From Hyphomicrobiales bacterium (GTDB taxonomy: Bacteria; Pseudomonadota; Alphaproteobacteria; Rhizobiales; Aestuariivirgaceae), in assembly GCA_025359215.1 (NCBI GenBank), contig JANYHE010000057.1:1-64000 (forward strand): a stretch of DNA of 64,000 nt, read 5' to 3'. A program made the position numbers and the translations under genes. The notes under the pieces are model-generated. The model was not told where the DNA came from, made no database searches, and worked only from the letters and a program-made list of their open reading frames with translations. Of the stretch, positions 8,973 to 18,336 are shown piece after piece. How positions within the stretch are numbered: position 1 is the first letter of the stretch; each line of letters starts with the position of its first letter.

Positions 8973-9941
8973 ATGAAAGGTTTTGACAAACGTTGGAAGG
9001 ATATTCCGGATTACATTCTTGGTATAACCAAGGAAATTTGGGAAGATCGTAAAGTTGATACGCTGAACGGCTATTACGGCAAGAACATGCCCAAGCGCTC
9101 AGGCGACGGCATCGTGGTTGGCGCAACCAATGTCATAGCTGAAACCTTGGGCGCGCTGGCCGCCGCACCCGGCATACAAATACTTGGTGAAGATGTGATT
9201 TGGTCGGGGAATGAAAATGATGGTTTTTTGTCTTCCCATCGATCATTTACTTTTTTTCCGCACACCCAAGAGGGGCCGCTGGGCAAACCCACTGGCAAAA
9301 TATTATGGCAGCACTGTATCGCAGATTGCGCTTGCCGCGATAACGTCATTTATGATGAGTGGGTTGTTCACGATAATGCGGCCTATGTGCGCCAATTAGG
9401 ACTCGATCCGAAACAATATGCCCGTGACGTCATTGCTCGCGATGGTGGACCCGACAAATGCCGCAAACCCTTCACGCCTGAACAAGACGTGAAGGGAGAA
9501 TACTCCGGTCGCGGCAATGATCACCCGGTGGGACAACGCTACACCGATTTGATGACAAGGATTATGGCGGCCGACATTGCGGCTATAGAAACGGAATATG
9601 ACAGGGCCTGCCATTTGCGTTTGCCCGGCGGCGTTAATGCTCACGGCCGCCCTCATGCAGATCAATTCTGGCTCGGATTAAGAGCCGCGTTTCCGTCAGC
9701 CAAATTTGAAGTCCATCATCAAATTGGGAGAGAAGATGTTGGGTTCTCACCACGAGCAGCACTGCGTTGGTCATTGACCGGCACGCATGATGGTTGGGGG
9801 AGTTTTGGTGCGCCGACAGGAGCCAAGGTTCATATTATGGGAATCAGTCACGCTGAATTTGGGCCGTGGGGTTTACGGCGTGAATATGTGCTGTATGACG
9901 TGATTGCGATTTGGAAACAGATTTTGCTGCACACGGGGTAA
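8973..9941 (+). CDS. Double NTF2/SnoaL-like domain protein, copy 2
   Basis: 322-residue paralogue of the protein at 4385-5527, with the same two-domain layout and the same landmark motifs (VIWSGNENDGF, YDEWVVHD, VRQLGLDP, GAPTGAKVHIMGISH). It is shorter mainly because it lacks about 45 N-terminal residues. It is the first gene rightward from the divergent control region, with a GAGGGC ribosome site. Keeping two diverged copies under the same regulator suggests they act on different intermediates or form a hetero-oligomer. The reaction is unknown. Confidence 0.8.
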   Translation: MKGFDKRWKDIPDYILGITKEIWEDRKVDTLNGYYGKNMPKRSGDGIVVGATNVIAETLGALAAAPGIQILGEDVIWSGNENDGFLSSHRSFTFFPHTQEGPLGKPTGKILWQHCIADCACRDNVIYDEWVVHDNAAYVRQLGLDPKQYARDVIARDGGPDKCRKPFTPEQDVKGEYSGRGNDHPVGQRYTDLMTRIMAADIAAIETEYDRACHLRLPGGVNAHGRPHADQFWLGLRAAFPSAKFEVHHQIGREDVGFSPRAALRWSLTGTHDGWGSFGAPTGAKVHIMGISHAEFGPWGLRREYVLYDVIAIWKQILLHTG

Positions 9942-9971
9942 AATCAAAAAGAGAGCAATGAGGCGTCGGCG

Positions 9972-10985
9972 ATGAAGAGGGCCAAAGTGACATCAGGTGA
10001 CGTGGCCAGACTTGCGGATGTCTCGCAATCGGCTGTGAGCCGTTCGTTCAGTGAAGACGCAAGTGTTTCGGCGGTTACACGCGCAAAGGTATTGAAGGCG
10101 GCGCGCAAACTTGGTTATCGACCCAATGTGATTGCCCGCGCGATGATCAGTGGTCGTTCCCGCCTTATTGCGGTTTTGGTGGCCTATCTCGACAATCAAT
10201 TCTATCCTATTGTTATTGAGCAACTTTCGCGTGCTTTGCAAGAACGCGGCTTTCACGTGTTGTTGTTTATCACCGACACGGGCAACCAAGATGTGGTCGT
10301 TCAACAAATGATGGGTTATCAAGTTGAAGGCATCGTTATGGCTTCGGCTTCCTTATCCTCGACCTTGGCGCGAGAATGCGCACAAACCGGCATTCCCGTT
10401 GTTTTGTTCAATCGTTATGCGCCGTCGTCTCCCGCCAGCAGTGTTACATCAGACAATATTGAAGGTGGTCGCCTTGTCGCGCGGTATCTGGTTGACGGAG
10501 GTCACAAGCGCATTGCCTATATTGCTGGCAGCGAAGATTCGTCAACAAACCGAGACCGCGAAGCAGGCTTTTATCGCGGCCTTGCAGAAAGCAGCCAAAT
10601 TGTTTGGGCCCGTGCTGTCGGCAATTATTCCTTTGAGGGAGCAGCCGACGCGACGCGACAACTCTGTTCCAGCAAAATCAAACCTGATGCTATTTTTGTG
10701 GCCAATGACCACATGGCCTTTTCAGTGATGGACGTATTGCGCATCGAAATGAAATTACACATTCCAAATGACATTTCGATAATTGGTTATGATGATGTGC
10801 CTGAAGCAGATTGGGGTGGCTATAAGCTCACAACGGTGCGGCAACCATCGGAGGCGATGATTGACGCCACCATCAGCATTTTGATGGAGCAAATCCAACA
10901 GGAAACTGTGAGCAGGCGGGCGGCAATTTTACCAGCAGAACTTATCGTTCGACAATCAGCGCGCCTGCCAAAAAATAAAAGCTAA
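9972..10985 (+). CDS. LacI-family transcriptional regulator
   Basis: 337-residue repressor of the LacI/GalR family. The N-terminal helix-turn-helix and hinge are canonical (VTSGDVARLADVSQSAVSRS, then KVLKAARKLGYRPN), followed by a periplasmic-binding-protein-like effector domain (IIGYDDVPEADW and LTTVRQP are family signatures). It lies inside the regulon it probably controls: operators of the LacI type are found 41 and 113 bases upstream of the gene before it and 12 bases after its own stop. Effector is presumably the transported compound or a catabolite. Confidence 0.92.
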   Translation: MKRAKVTSGDVARLADVSQSAVSRSFSEDASVSAVTRAKVLKAARKLGYRPNVIARAMISGRSRLIAVLVAYLDNQFYPIVIEQLSRALQERGFHVLLFITDTGNQDVVVQQMMGYQVEGIVMASASLSSTLARECAQTGIPVVLFNRYAPSSPASSVTSDNIEGGRLVARYLVDGGHKRIAYIAGSEDSSTNRDREAGFYRGLAESSQIVWARAVGNYSFEGAADATRQLCSSKIKPDAIFVANDHMAFSVMDVLRIEMKLHIPNDISIIGYDDVPEADWGGYKLTTVRQPSEAMIDATISILMEQIQQETVSRRAAILPAELIVRQSARLPKNKS

Positions 10986-10997
10986 TTCAGCAAATTC

Positions 10998-11013
10998 TTG
11001 CATACGTATTCAA
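10998..11013. promoter_or_regulatory. LacI-family operator O3
   Basis: TTGCATACGTATTCAA is identical to O2 over the first 15 bases. It lies between the regulator stop and the MalK-like gene (start 11073), implying a third, internally placed promoter for the ATPase and the catabolic genes that follow. Exact repetition of 15 bases at two regulatory gaps 2 kb apart is unlikely by chance. Confidence 0.7.
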
Positions 11014-11072
11014 ACTGTGCCAGAGTTTGAAAACGAAAAATAGAGTTATGCTTGGCGCGAGGTGCTGCCCAT

Positions 11073-12131
11073 ATGGCGACTGTTGAACTCAAAGGCGTTT
11101 CAAAGCGTTGGGGAAAACACACTGGTGTTGACAAAATAGACTTGAAAATCGCTGACCATGAATTCATGGTTTTCCTTGGTCCTTCTGGGTGCGGCAAAAC
11201 AACGACCATGCGGATGATTGCTGGACTTGAAGACCCCACAGACGGTCAAATTCTGATTGGAGATCGTGTTGTCAATAAGTTGGAACCTAAAGACCGTGAC
11301 ATCGCCATGGTGTTCCAAAACTATGGGCTTTATCCCAACTTGTCGGTTTATGAAAATATTCGATTTCCTTTGCGCGTGCGTAAAATTGATCCGCCAAACC
11401 AGCGGAGCAAAGTTTTAAAAGCGGCTTCAATGGTTGAATTGGGAGACCTTCTGGAACGCAGACCAAGAGAGTTATCCGGCGGCCAGCGACAACGCGTTGC
11501 CTTGGCTCGCGCGATTGTGCGCCAACCCTCAGTGTTTCTGATGGACGAACCCCTTTCAAATCTCGATGCAAAGCTCCGGATTTCTACGCGCGCGCAATTG
11601 AAAAATTTACATCACGAACTCAAGACAACAACAATCTACGTCACCCATGATCAAGTGGAAGCCATGACGCTGGCTGATCGTGTGGTTGTTATGAGTAAGG
11701 GCGAAATCCAGCAATTGGGTACGCCATCTGAAATATATGATCGTCCGGCGAATATTTTTGTTGCGGGCTTTATTGGTTCGCCTGCGATGAATTTACTGAA
11801 AGGTGAAATTTCGAACGGTGTGTTCCGCTGCGAAAACGTCTCTATCCCCGATCTTGAGAGCAAAATTTCCGGCCCCGTGACGTTAGGCTATCGCGCTGAG
11901 GATGCCGATCTATCTCGTGTGAAAAAAGCTGAAATTAGCGGACCAGCCTATAGTGTTGAACTTTTGGGCGATGTAACCATGGTCACCATTCGCGCTGGCG
12001 GCGGCTTTGTAACCGTCCGTGCACCAAAAGATTTCAGGGCCAACATTGGCGATGCCATCAGCATTAAAATTGAAGCCAAGAACTGTCATTTGTTTGAACA
12101 TCAAACAGGGCAAAGGATTGGTGCATTGTGA
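11073..12131 (+). CDS. Sugar ABC transporter ATP-binding protein (MalK/UgpC-like)
   Basis: ATPase of the CUT1 sugar importer, about 352 residues. Walker [10 protein letters not shown], signature [15 protein letters not shown], Walker [13 protein letters not shown] and switch histidine in [11 protein letters not shown] are all present, followed by the C-terminal TOBE/OB regulatory region. ATG 11073 is chosen because GAGGTG lies about 8 bases upstream; a TTG at 11052 is in frame but less likely. It supplies the ATPase missing from the leftward permease operon. Its stop overlaps the next gene's GTG start by 4 bases. Confidence 0.92.
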   Translation: MATVELKGVSKRWGKHTGVDKIDLKIADHEFMVFLGPSGCGKTTTMRMIAGLEDPTDGQILIGDRVVNKLEPKDRDIAMVFQNYGLYPNLSVYENIRFPLRVRKIDPPNQRSKVLKAASMVELGDLLERRPRELSGGQRQRVALARAIVRQPSVFLMDEPLSNLDAKLRISTRAQLKNLHHELKTTTIYVTHDQVEAMTLADRVVVMSKGEIQQLGTPSEIYDRPANIFVAGFIGSPAMNLLKGEISNGVFRCENVSIPDLESKISGPVTLGYRAEDADLSRVKKAEISGPAYSVELLGDVTMVTIRAGGGFVTVRAPKDFRANIGDAISIKIEAKNCHLFEHQTGQRIGAL

Positions 12132-13435
12132 TCCGGTTTCTCAAAACAGCGAAATCGCAAGCTCAAAGAGACGTTGATGATGCTGGCGTCAGGCAAAAAG
12201 TTGAGTCAATCCTTGCCGACATCACCAAGCGCGGCGATGTGGCGGTGCGGGAACTGTCTCTGCAATTCGATAACTATGAACCCACAACGTTTCGATTGAG
12301 CAACACTGAAATTGAAAGTGCGCTTTCGAAAGTCACAAAGCGGGATTTGGATGACATCCGCTTTGCACAAACACAGGTGCGAAATTTTGCGCAACATCAA
12401 AAGGCGGCTATGCGCGATATCGAAGTTGAAACTTTGCGGGGCGTTATCTTAGGTCACCGCAATATTCCGGTGAATTCGGTTGGGTGTTATGTGCCCGGTG
12501 GCAAATACCCGATGGTTGCATCCGCGCATATGAGCGTGGTGACGGCAAAGGTTGCAGGCGTGAAAAGGGTCATCGCATCTGCCCCACCCATGGGTGGAAA
12601 ACCGCACCCGGCTATTGTTGCCGCAATGCATTTGGCTGGTGCTGACGAAATCTATTGCCTGGGTGGCATTCAGGCTGTTGGCGCCATGGCCCTTGGCACT
12701 GACAGCATTGCCCCTGTTGATATGCTGGTGGGGCCCGGCAATGCTTTTGTGGCTGAAGCCAAGCGGCAGCTTTATGGCCGCGTCGGCATTGATCTTTTTG
12801 CTGGCCCCACAGAAACAATGGTGATTGCCGACGATACTGTGGATGCAGAACTTTGCGCCACTGATTTGTTGGGTCAAGCAGAACATGGTCCAACATCGCC
12901 CGCAGCGCTTCTTACCACATCAGAAAAACTGGCACGAGAGACATTAGCCGAGATTGAACGCCTGCTCACCATCCTGCCTACAGCTGGCATCGCACGGGTC
13001 TCTTGGGCTGACTATGGCGAAGTGATTGTTTGCGATAGCTATGATGAGATGTTGGAGCAGGCTAACGCCATGGCTTATGAACATGTGCAAGTGATGACCA
13101 AACGTGATGACTGGTTTTTGCAGAACATGACGAATTATGGTGCGTTGTTTTTGGGCCCGCGCACCAATGTGGCCTATGGTGACAAGGTGATTGGCACCAA
13201 TCACACGCTGCCAACCAAACGCGCTGGACGCTACACCGGTGGACTGTGGGTTGGAAAATTTATCAAGACCCATACCTATCAACGCATACTCACAGATGAA
13301 GCTTCAACATTGGTAGGCGAACACTGTTCGAGGCTTTGTATGCTTGAAGGTTTTGTTGGTCATGCCGAACAAGCCAATGTGCGGTTACGCCGCTATGGTG
13401 GGAAAAATGTGCCCTACGGTGAGGCTGCTGAATGA
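12128..13435 (+). CDS. Histidinol dehydrogenase-like zinc alcohol/aldehyde dehydrogenase (HpsN-like), copy 2
   Basis: 435 residues, the same length as copy 1 at 3057-4364. Zinc and catalytic positions are conserved: Q250 and H253 (LGQAEHG), E318-H319 (AYEHVQ), D352 ([10 protein letters not shown]) and H412 (EGFVGHAEQ). The C-terminal [11 protein letters not shown] tail and the [11 protein letters not shown] motif resemble HpsN-type catabolic enzymes. GTG start within the ATPase stop, and an ATGA overlap with the following SDR, show tight operon coupling. The two copies are clearly diverged (for example KCCGTNH against KVIGTNH), so they are likely to differ in substrate or stereochemistry. Confidence 0.88.
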   Translation: MIRFLKTAKSQAQRDVDDAGVRQKVESILADITKRGDVAVRELSLQFDNYEPTTFRLSNTEIESALSKVTKRDLDDIRFAQTQVRNFAQHQKAAMRDIEVETLRGVILGHRNIPVNSVGCYVPGGKYPMVASAHMSVVTAKVAGVKRVIASAPPMGGKPHPAIVAAMHLAGADEIYCLGGIQAVGAMALGTDSIAPVDMLVGPGNAFVAEAKRQLYGRVGIDLFAGPTETMVIADDTVDAELCATDLLGQAEHGPTSPAALLTTSEKLARETLAEIERLLTILPTAGIARVSWADYGEVIVCDSYDEMLEQANAMAYEHVQVMTKRDDWFLQNMTNYGALFLGPRTNVAYGDKVIGTNHTLPTKRAGRYTGGLWVGKFIKTHTYQRILTDEASTLVGEHCSRLCMLEGFVGHAEQANVRLRRYGGKNVPYGEAAE

Positions 13436-14196
13436 AGCTGCCGCGCACACCATCTTTCCGGCTTGATGGACGCAATGCTCTAGTTGCGGGAGCGTCATCG
13501 GGTATCGGCTTTGGATGTGCGACCGCATTGGCGGAAGCAGGGGCCCATGTTTTTTGTGTAGCCCGCAACAGAGTCAATCTTGAAGCGTCTGTTGCTGCGA
13601 TCATCGCTAAGGGACATTCAGCCGAGGCCATTGAACTCGACATCACTGATGTGAATGCAGTTGCCAATATTTTTACAACATTAAAATCACTCGACATCTA
13701 TGTGAATTCTGCTGGTCTTGCGCGGCATTCGTCATCGCTTGATACAACCGAATTGGATTTTGATGCCGTTACGGCGGTTAACTGGAAAGCCGCACATTTT
13801 TCAGCCCGCGAAGCAGCACGTAAAATGATTGAAGGTGGCAGGGGTGGTTCGATTATCACCATGTCGTCGCAAATGGGCCATGTGGGTGGCATTGACCGCG
13901 CGGTATACGCGGCCTCAAAACATGCGGTTGAAGGCATGACCAAGGCGATGGCAATCGAGTGGGGCGTGCATTCCATTCGCGTCAATACCATTTGCCCCAC
14001 GTTCATTCGCACGCCCTTGAGTGAGCCCAGTTTCGCAAACCCTGAACGGCTGGCTTGGATTAAATCAAAAATTAAATTGCCCCGCGTTGGGGAAGTTGAA
14101 GACGTGATGGGTGCGGTAGTTTTTTTAGCAAGTGATGCTTCGGCCATGATCACGGGATCAGCCTTAATGATAGACGGCGGCTGGACCGCTGATTGA
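13432..14196 (+). CDS. Short-chain dehydrogenase/reductase
   Basis: 254-residue classical SDR, NAD(P)-dependent. The cofactor motif is slightly unusual ([11 protein letters not shown], TGxxxGIG type), the active-site tyrosine and lysine are in [10 protein letters not shown], the serine is in TMSSQMG, and the C-terminus has the [12 protein letters not shown] consensus. It overlaps the HisD-like gene upstream and precedes the bicupin. In this operon it probably oxidises a secondary hydroxyl of the imported compound before or after the HisD-like step; this is inference from context. Confidence 0.9.
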   Translation: MKLPRTPSFRLDGRNALVAGASSGIGFGCATALAEAGAHVFCVARNRVNLEASVAAIIAKGHSAEAIELDITDVNAVANIFTTLKSLDIYVNSAGLARHSSSLDTTELDFDAVTAVNWKAAHFSAREAARKMIEGGRGGSIITMSSQMGHVGGIDRAVYAASKHAVEGMTKAMAIEWGVHSIRVNTICPTFIRTPLSEPSFANPERLAWIKSKIKLPRVGEVEDVMGAVVFLASDASAMITGSALMIDGGWTAD

Positions 14197-14210
14197 ATGG
14201 GAGAGTAATT

Positions 14211-15179
14211 ATGACACCAGACCAGATGGAGGCCCGCATCGTTCGCTACGGTGATTTGCGTCCTTGCAAAACGGCGTTCATTGATGCCCATACGCCGGGG
14301 TCAGATCAAAAAGAAAACTTCACCATTATTGGCGGTGGCGTTTCAGAAGCCTCCGATCAACACGTTCACATTCAGGAAACGCCAGGTTTCAATATTGGTG
14401 CTGCTGGCCAGCCGCCCAAGTGCCGCAACTCGTTGCATTCGCATCGTACTGCGGAAGTTTTTTTTGTGCGCAGCGGCAGGTGGCGGTTCTTCTGGGGGCG
14501 TTGGGGCAAAGCTGGCGAAGTTGTTCTGGAAGAGGGCGATATTATCAACTTGCCCACAGGAATTTTCCGGGCCTTTGAAAACATTGGCACCGACTATGGC
14601 ATGATCATGGCCATTTTGGGTGGCAATGATGCGGGCGGTGGTGTGATCTGGGCGCCCCAAGTGATTGAAGATGCCAAAAACTATGGTCTTATCCTTGGCA
14701 AGAATGGGAAACTTTATGACTCCAAAAAAGGCAAACACTTGCCCGAAGGCGTGCCACCCATGCCACTGCTGAATGACGAAGAATTGAAAGTGTTTCCAGA
14801 GCTTCCAGTATCAGCAATGGTGCCCAGTCACGTGGGGCGATATTGGGATATGATGGCACTGGCTGGCAACGCACCATGCAAGGTGATTGGTCCAGATGCT
14901 CTGCTTCGTGATAAGCCCGGTTTTGAAATTGATCTCATCACGCGGGGTTCGATTTCTGAATCAGCCTATGCAACCGAGCGGCACGAAATTTTGATGGTGA
15001 TGCGCGGGTATTGGAAACTGCAATGGGCCAGTCATGAAAAGGTTCTGGCACCCGGCGACACTTGCGCCATTCCTCCCCATCTCGTCCACGCCATTTTCCC
15101 CTCCATGACCGGTGAAGCATCACTGTACCGGATCCGCAATACTGATGATCCGGCAGGTCCGAGCTGGAAACTAAACTGA
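14211..15179 (+). CDS. Bicupin protein, possible metal-dependent dioxygenase or isomerase
   Basis: 322-residue protein with two cupin folds. The N-terminal cupin has a metal-binding pattern H76-x-H78-x3-E82 (HSHRTAEVFFVRSG) and a second-motif segment around LPTGIFRAFENIG. The C-terminal cupin has ERHE at 256-259 followed by VMRGYWKLQW, with histidines 290 and 293 in PPHLVHAIFP. This resembles gentisate-dioxygenase-like bicupins without being clearly one of them. ATG 14211 has GGGAG 8 bases upstream; an upstream in-frame TTG is discounted. Function in the operon is unknown: ring or C-C cleavage and sugar isomerisation are both possible. Confidence 0.78.
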   Translation: MTPDQMEARIVRYGDLRPCKTAFIDAHTPGSDQKENFTIIGGGVSEASDQHVHIQETPGFNIGAAGQPPKCRNSLHSHRTAEVFFVRSGRWRFFWGRWGKAGEVVLEEGDIINLPTGIFRAFENIGTDYGMIMAILGGNDAGGGVIWAPQVIEDAKNYGLILGKNGKLYDSKKGKHLPEGVPPMPLLNDEELKVFPELPVSAMVPSHVGRYWDMMALAGNAPCKVIGPDALLRDKPGFEIDLITRGSISESAYATERHEILMVMRGYWKLQWASHEKVLAPGDTCAIPPHLVHAIFPSMTGEASLYRIRNTDDPAGPSWKLN

Positions 15180-15189
15180 GGAACTGTTG

Positions 15190-16323
15190 ATGTTAAAATT
15201 ACCCGTTACCCATGTGGGTTCATTGCCGCGTTCGCAAAACATCGTTGATTTTCTCTTTGCGAGGGAGCGCGGCGAGGCTTTTGATCAAAGCTCTTATGAT
15301 CAAGCTATGGCCGTTGCAGTGGACGACACTGTGCGCAAACAAGTTGAAGCGGGCGTGTCCATTGTTTCCGATGGCGAGACTTCTAAGATTTCTTATGCGA
15401 CTTATGTCAAAGACCGTTACACCGGATTTTCTGGTGATAGCCCTCGCAATGCACCGGCTGATCTCAAAATGTTTCCAAGCTTTATGCAGCGCATTTCACA
15501 GGCCGGTGGCACTCCAACCTATGCGCGGCCCATGTGCACCAGCGATGTGAAGTCACGCGGACAAGACGAGTTGCACAAGGATATAGCCAATCTCAAAGCA
15601 GCGATGAAGAAGCAAGGCGCAGACAGGGGCTTTATGAATGCCGCTTCACCCGGTGTAATTTCGCTATTCTTGCAAAACGCCCATTATGCAACGCGTGAAA
15701 AATATTTGGCGGCATTGGCCGATGCCATGCGCGAAGAATATAAAACCATCACCGATGCTGGGCTTGATCTGCAAGTCGATTGCCCCGATCTGGCATTGTC
15801 ACGGCACATGTTGTTCACCGAACTTTCAGATGATGAATTTGTAAAAGTGGCTGATATGCATGTGGAAGCCTTGAACCATGCGCTGTCTGGTGTTCCGCAA
15901 GACAAGGTGCGTGTCCATATTTGCTGGGGTAATTATGAGGGGCCCCATGTCTGCGATATTGATATGGCAAAGGTTCTCAACACCTTCATGAAAGTCAAAG
16001 CGCGTTACATGTTGTTTGAAACTTCAAACCCGCGTCATGGCCATGAGTGGACGACATTCAGGGATCGCCGCCACGATATTCCTGATGACCGCATTCTGGT
16101 GCCCGGCGTTGTTGATACCACCACGAACTTTGTGGAACATCCCGAACTGGTGGCCCAAAGGCTTGAGCGGTTCATCTCCATCGTCGGCAAGGAGCGGGTG
16201 ATTGCTGGTTCTGATTGTGGTTTTGGAACTTTTGCTGGCTTTGGTGCGGTTGATCCTGAAATCTGTTTTGCCAAACTCAGAACATTGCGTGAAGGTGCAG
16301 ACTTGGCAAACGAGCGCAACTAA
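15190..16323 (+). CDS. MetE C-terminal-like (cobalamin-independent methionine synthase II family) protein
   Basis: 377-residue single-barrel protein resembling the catalytic C-terminal half of MetE. The thiol-activating zinc ligands appear conserved: H243 and C245 (VHICWGN), E277 (LFETSN) and C343 (GSDCGFG); THVGSLPRS at the start is the family opening. It lacks the N-terminal MetE half, so it is not a standard methionine synthase. Stand-alone members act as methyl or alkyl transferases to thiols. Placement between a bicupin and a hydrolase in a catabolic operon suggests it removes a methyl group or makes a thiol adduct from the substrate, which is inference. ATG 15190 preferred over TTG 15187. 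Confidence 0.82.
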   Translation: MLKLPVTHVGSLPRSQNIVDFLFARERGEAFDQSSYDQAMAVAVDDTVRKQVEAGVSIVSDGETSKISYATYVKDRYTGFSGDSPRNAPADLKMFPSFMQRISQAGGTPTYARPMCTSDVKSRGQDELHKDIANLKAAMKKQGADRGFMNAASPGVISLFLQNAHYATREKYLAALADAMREEYKTITDAGLDLQVDCPDLALSRHMLFTELSDDEFVKVADMHVEALNHALSGVPQDKVRVHICWGNYEGPHVCDIDMAKVLNTFMKVKARYMLFETSNPRHGHEWTTFRDRRHDIPDDRILVPGVVDTTTNFVEHPELVAQRLERFISIVGKERVIAGSDCGFGTFAGFGAVDPEICFAKLRTLREGADLANERN

Positions 16324-16327
16324 GCGG

Positions 16328-17038
16328 ATGTTCAAAGAAACACTCGTCATGTTGCCCGGCATGATGTGCGACGAACGGTTGTTTGCACCGCAGATTTCCG
16401 CGCTTCAAAAAGGCTATCATATTATAGTTCCCAAGCTTGAAGGTCCAAATTCAATCGAAGGCATGGCACGTCGCGTTTTGGATGAGATTGAAGCGCCCAG
16501 GTTCAATCTCATGGGATTATCAATGGGTGGCATTGTGGCCATGAGCATTGTGGGGCTTTGCCCTGAGCGTGTGAGCAGACTGGCACTGCTTGACACAAAT
16601 CACAAGGCAGATGCAGCAGGTCGTTACTCAGTGCGCTATCGTCAAATTGATGATGTGAAGGCGGGTAGATTGCGCCAGGTCATCGCCACTGAAATGAAGC
16701 CAATCTATCTGGCCAAAGCCAATCGCAAAAATCAGGCTTTGCTGGACCTTTTGATCTCCATGGCAATTGATCTTGGTGATGATGTTTTTATTGCGCAAAG
16801 CATCGCCTTGCGTGACCGCGCCGACCACACAGAAGCACTTCGCACTTACCAAGGCCCTGCGTTGCTACTCTGTGGTCAGGAAGATGCGCTTTGCCCACCT
16901 CATATTCATGTGGAGATGGCGAAAGAGCTTTCAAACAGCGTGCTAAGTCAGATTAAAAATGCCGGACACATCTCCACATTGGAACAGCCTGATACTGTAA
17001 CCGAGGTTTTGCAAATTTGGCTTAAGCAACCCATTTAG
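16328..17038 (+). CDS. Alpha/beta hydrolase
   Basis: About 236-residue alpha/beta-hydrolase fold protein. The nucleophile elbow is GLSMGG (serine in NLMGLSMGGIVAM), the acid region is LLCGQEDALCPP and the catalytic histidine is in NAGHISTLEQP. The oxyanion region reads MLPGMMCDERLF, a form seen in small esterase/lactonase-like members. ATG 16328, 4 bases after the preceding stop, is the likely start; an upstream frame extension overlaps the previous gene and has no ribosome site. As last gene of the rightward operon it may open a lactone or ester formed by the dehydrogenases. Confidence 0.85.
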   Translation: MFKETLVMLPGMMCDERLFAPQISALQKGYHIIVPKLEGPNSIEGMARRVLDEIEAPRFNLMGLSMGGIVAMSIVGLCPERVSRLALLDTNHKADAAGRYSVRYRQIDDVKAGRLRQVIATEMKPIYLAKANRKNQALLDLLISMAIDLGDDVFIAQSIALRDRADHTEALRTYQGPALLLCGQEDALCPPHIHVEMAKELSNSVLSQIKNAGHISTLEQPDTVTEVLQIWLKQPI

Positions 17039-17051
17039 CCAGCTTGCTTAA
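17022..17051. terminator. Possible bidirectional terminator at convergent gene ends
   Basis: Perfect 8-base arms TTAAGCAA (17022-17029) and TTGCTTAA (17044-17051) with a 14-base loop, spanning the stop codons of the convergent hydrolase and serine hydrolase genes. The U-tract is short on both strands, so termination strength is uncertain. Confidence 0.4.
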
Positions 17052-18253
17052 ATCAAATGCTCGGCAATTGAATGCACCGCTGCCAAGGTTGCAATCATTT
17101 TTTTCGGACTGACAAATTCTGACCAACTAGAGAGTTTGGCCACCACCATTTCATGAGCAAAATCAATATAGATGAGTTGACCGAATACACCGCGACACAT
17201 CAAGTTGCGTGATTGAGGGTCTTCCACCCAAAACTGGTTGTGATAGCCACCTTCCGGGAGGACTATGGTATAGGGCGCTCCAAACATCTTGTGATTGGCA
17301 TTGCGGGTTTCTTCAATCCAGGATTTTGGAACGATGTTATCACCACCGGATAAGACCATTTGTCCAAAGCGGGCATAGTCACGCAGCGTGGCATTGAAGC
17401 CGCCATCAGCAATTGAATAGCCGGCTGGGTCGACTGTGAAAGATGCACTTTCTTCCGCACCCAGTTTTTGCCAAAGCTCTTCTGAAACAATTTGCGCTAA
17501 GCGTTTGCCTGTTACGCGTTCCATGCAAAACGCCAGCACGTCAGTTTCAATCGAGCGATATTCAAACTGCTCACCGTGAGCTCGTGTTTTCTGCTTCAGT
17601 CCGAGGATCAATTCCCAGACATGTGCTGGCCAATTCAAATTGGGATCCGTTCCGGGAGGAACGGGCTTCCAATTTGATGCCACATCCAGTTGACCAACAT
17701 GGGAATGTGGATCGCTATAGTCCTCGTTAAACAAGCCACCTGTTGTCATATCGAGCACATGCTGCAAGGTTGCGTCCTTCCAAGCAGTTGCTGCAAGCTC
17801 TGGCAAATAGTGAGAGACGAGTTGCTTTGGATCAAGCAAGCCTTGGCCCACCAATATACCCGCCGTCATCCCTACAACCGATTTTGCGACGGATTGCGAT
17901 AGATGGAGTGTGCGCGATGTCATGCCGTCAAAATAGCGCTCGTAAACTATTGCCCCACGATGCAGCACCACAATACCATCCGTATATGTTTCGTCGAGCA
18001 AGTGCAGCAGAGATGTGGCCTCACCGCCAATGCTCTTTACAATAAGGGAGTCGAGATCACGGTCGCGCCGTGGCAATTCTCGAACGGGTTTGTCGCCGCG
18101 CCAAACTTCAACCGTTGGTAAAATCTCGCGAATATGTTGGAACGACCATCGGTTCCACGGTGCTCGGTCCCAATCCATTCGTGGCACAGCAATACCGAAA
18201 GGCGGTCCCGCGCCGATGTGTTGAGGATCGAATGAATTGTCAGAATGTGTCAT
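17048..18253 (-). CDS. Serine hydrolase, class C beta-lactamase family
   Basis: 401-residue member of the beta-lactamase/transpeptidase-like family, similar in layout to 6-aminohexanoate-dimer hydrolase and EstB-type esterases. The active-site S-x-x-K is in LSQSVAKSVVGM, the tyrosine motif is probably EYRSIET (Y-x-S), and the third motif region reads GGYHNQFWV. No signal peptide is visible, so it is probably cytoplasmic. It is transcribed alone, convergent with the catabolic operon and upstream of nothing it is clearly linked to. It likely cleaves an amide or ester; substrate unknown. Confidence 0.85.
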   Translation of the reverse strand: MTHSDNSFDPQHIGAGPPFGIAVPRMDWDRAPWNRWSFQHIREILPTVEVWRGDKPVRELPRRDRDLDSLIVKSIGGEATSLLHLLDETYTDGIVVLHRGAIVYERYFDGMTSRTLHLSQSVAKSVVGMTAGILVGQGLLDPKQLVSHYLPELAATAWKDATLQHVLDMTTGGLFNEDYSDPHSHVGQLDVASNWKPVPPGTDPNLNWPAHVWELILGLKQKTRAHGEQFEYRSIETDVLAFCMERVTGKRLAQIVSEELWQKLGAEESASFTVDPAGYSIADGGFNATLRDYARFGQMVLSGGDNIVPKSWIEETRNANHKMFGAPYTIVLPEGGYHNQFWVEDPQSRNLMCRGVFGQLIYIDFAHEMVVAKLSSWSEFVSPKKMIATLAAVHSIAEHLI

Positions 18254-18336
18254 ATAGTGGGCCTCTGTTGCCCATTCTTAAATGCTGTGGGTGAATTTGC
18301 AACCATTCGGACTTAAGAGCAACGATCGCACCCTGT

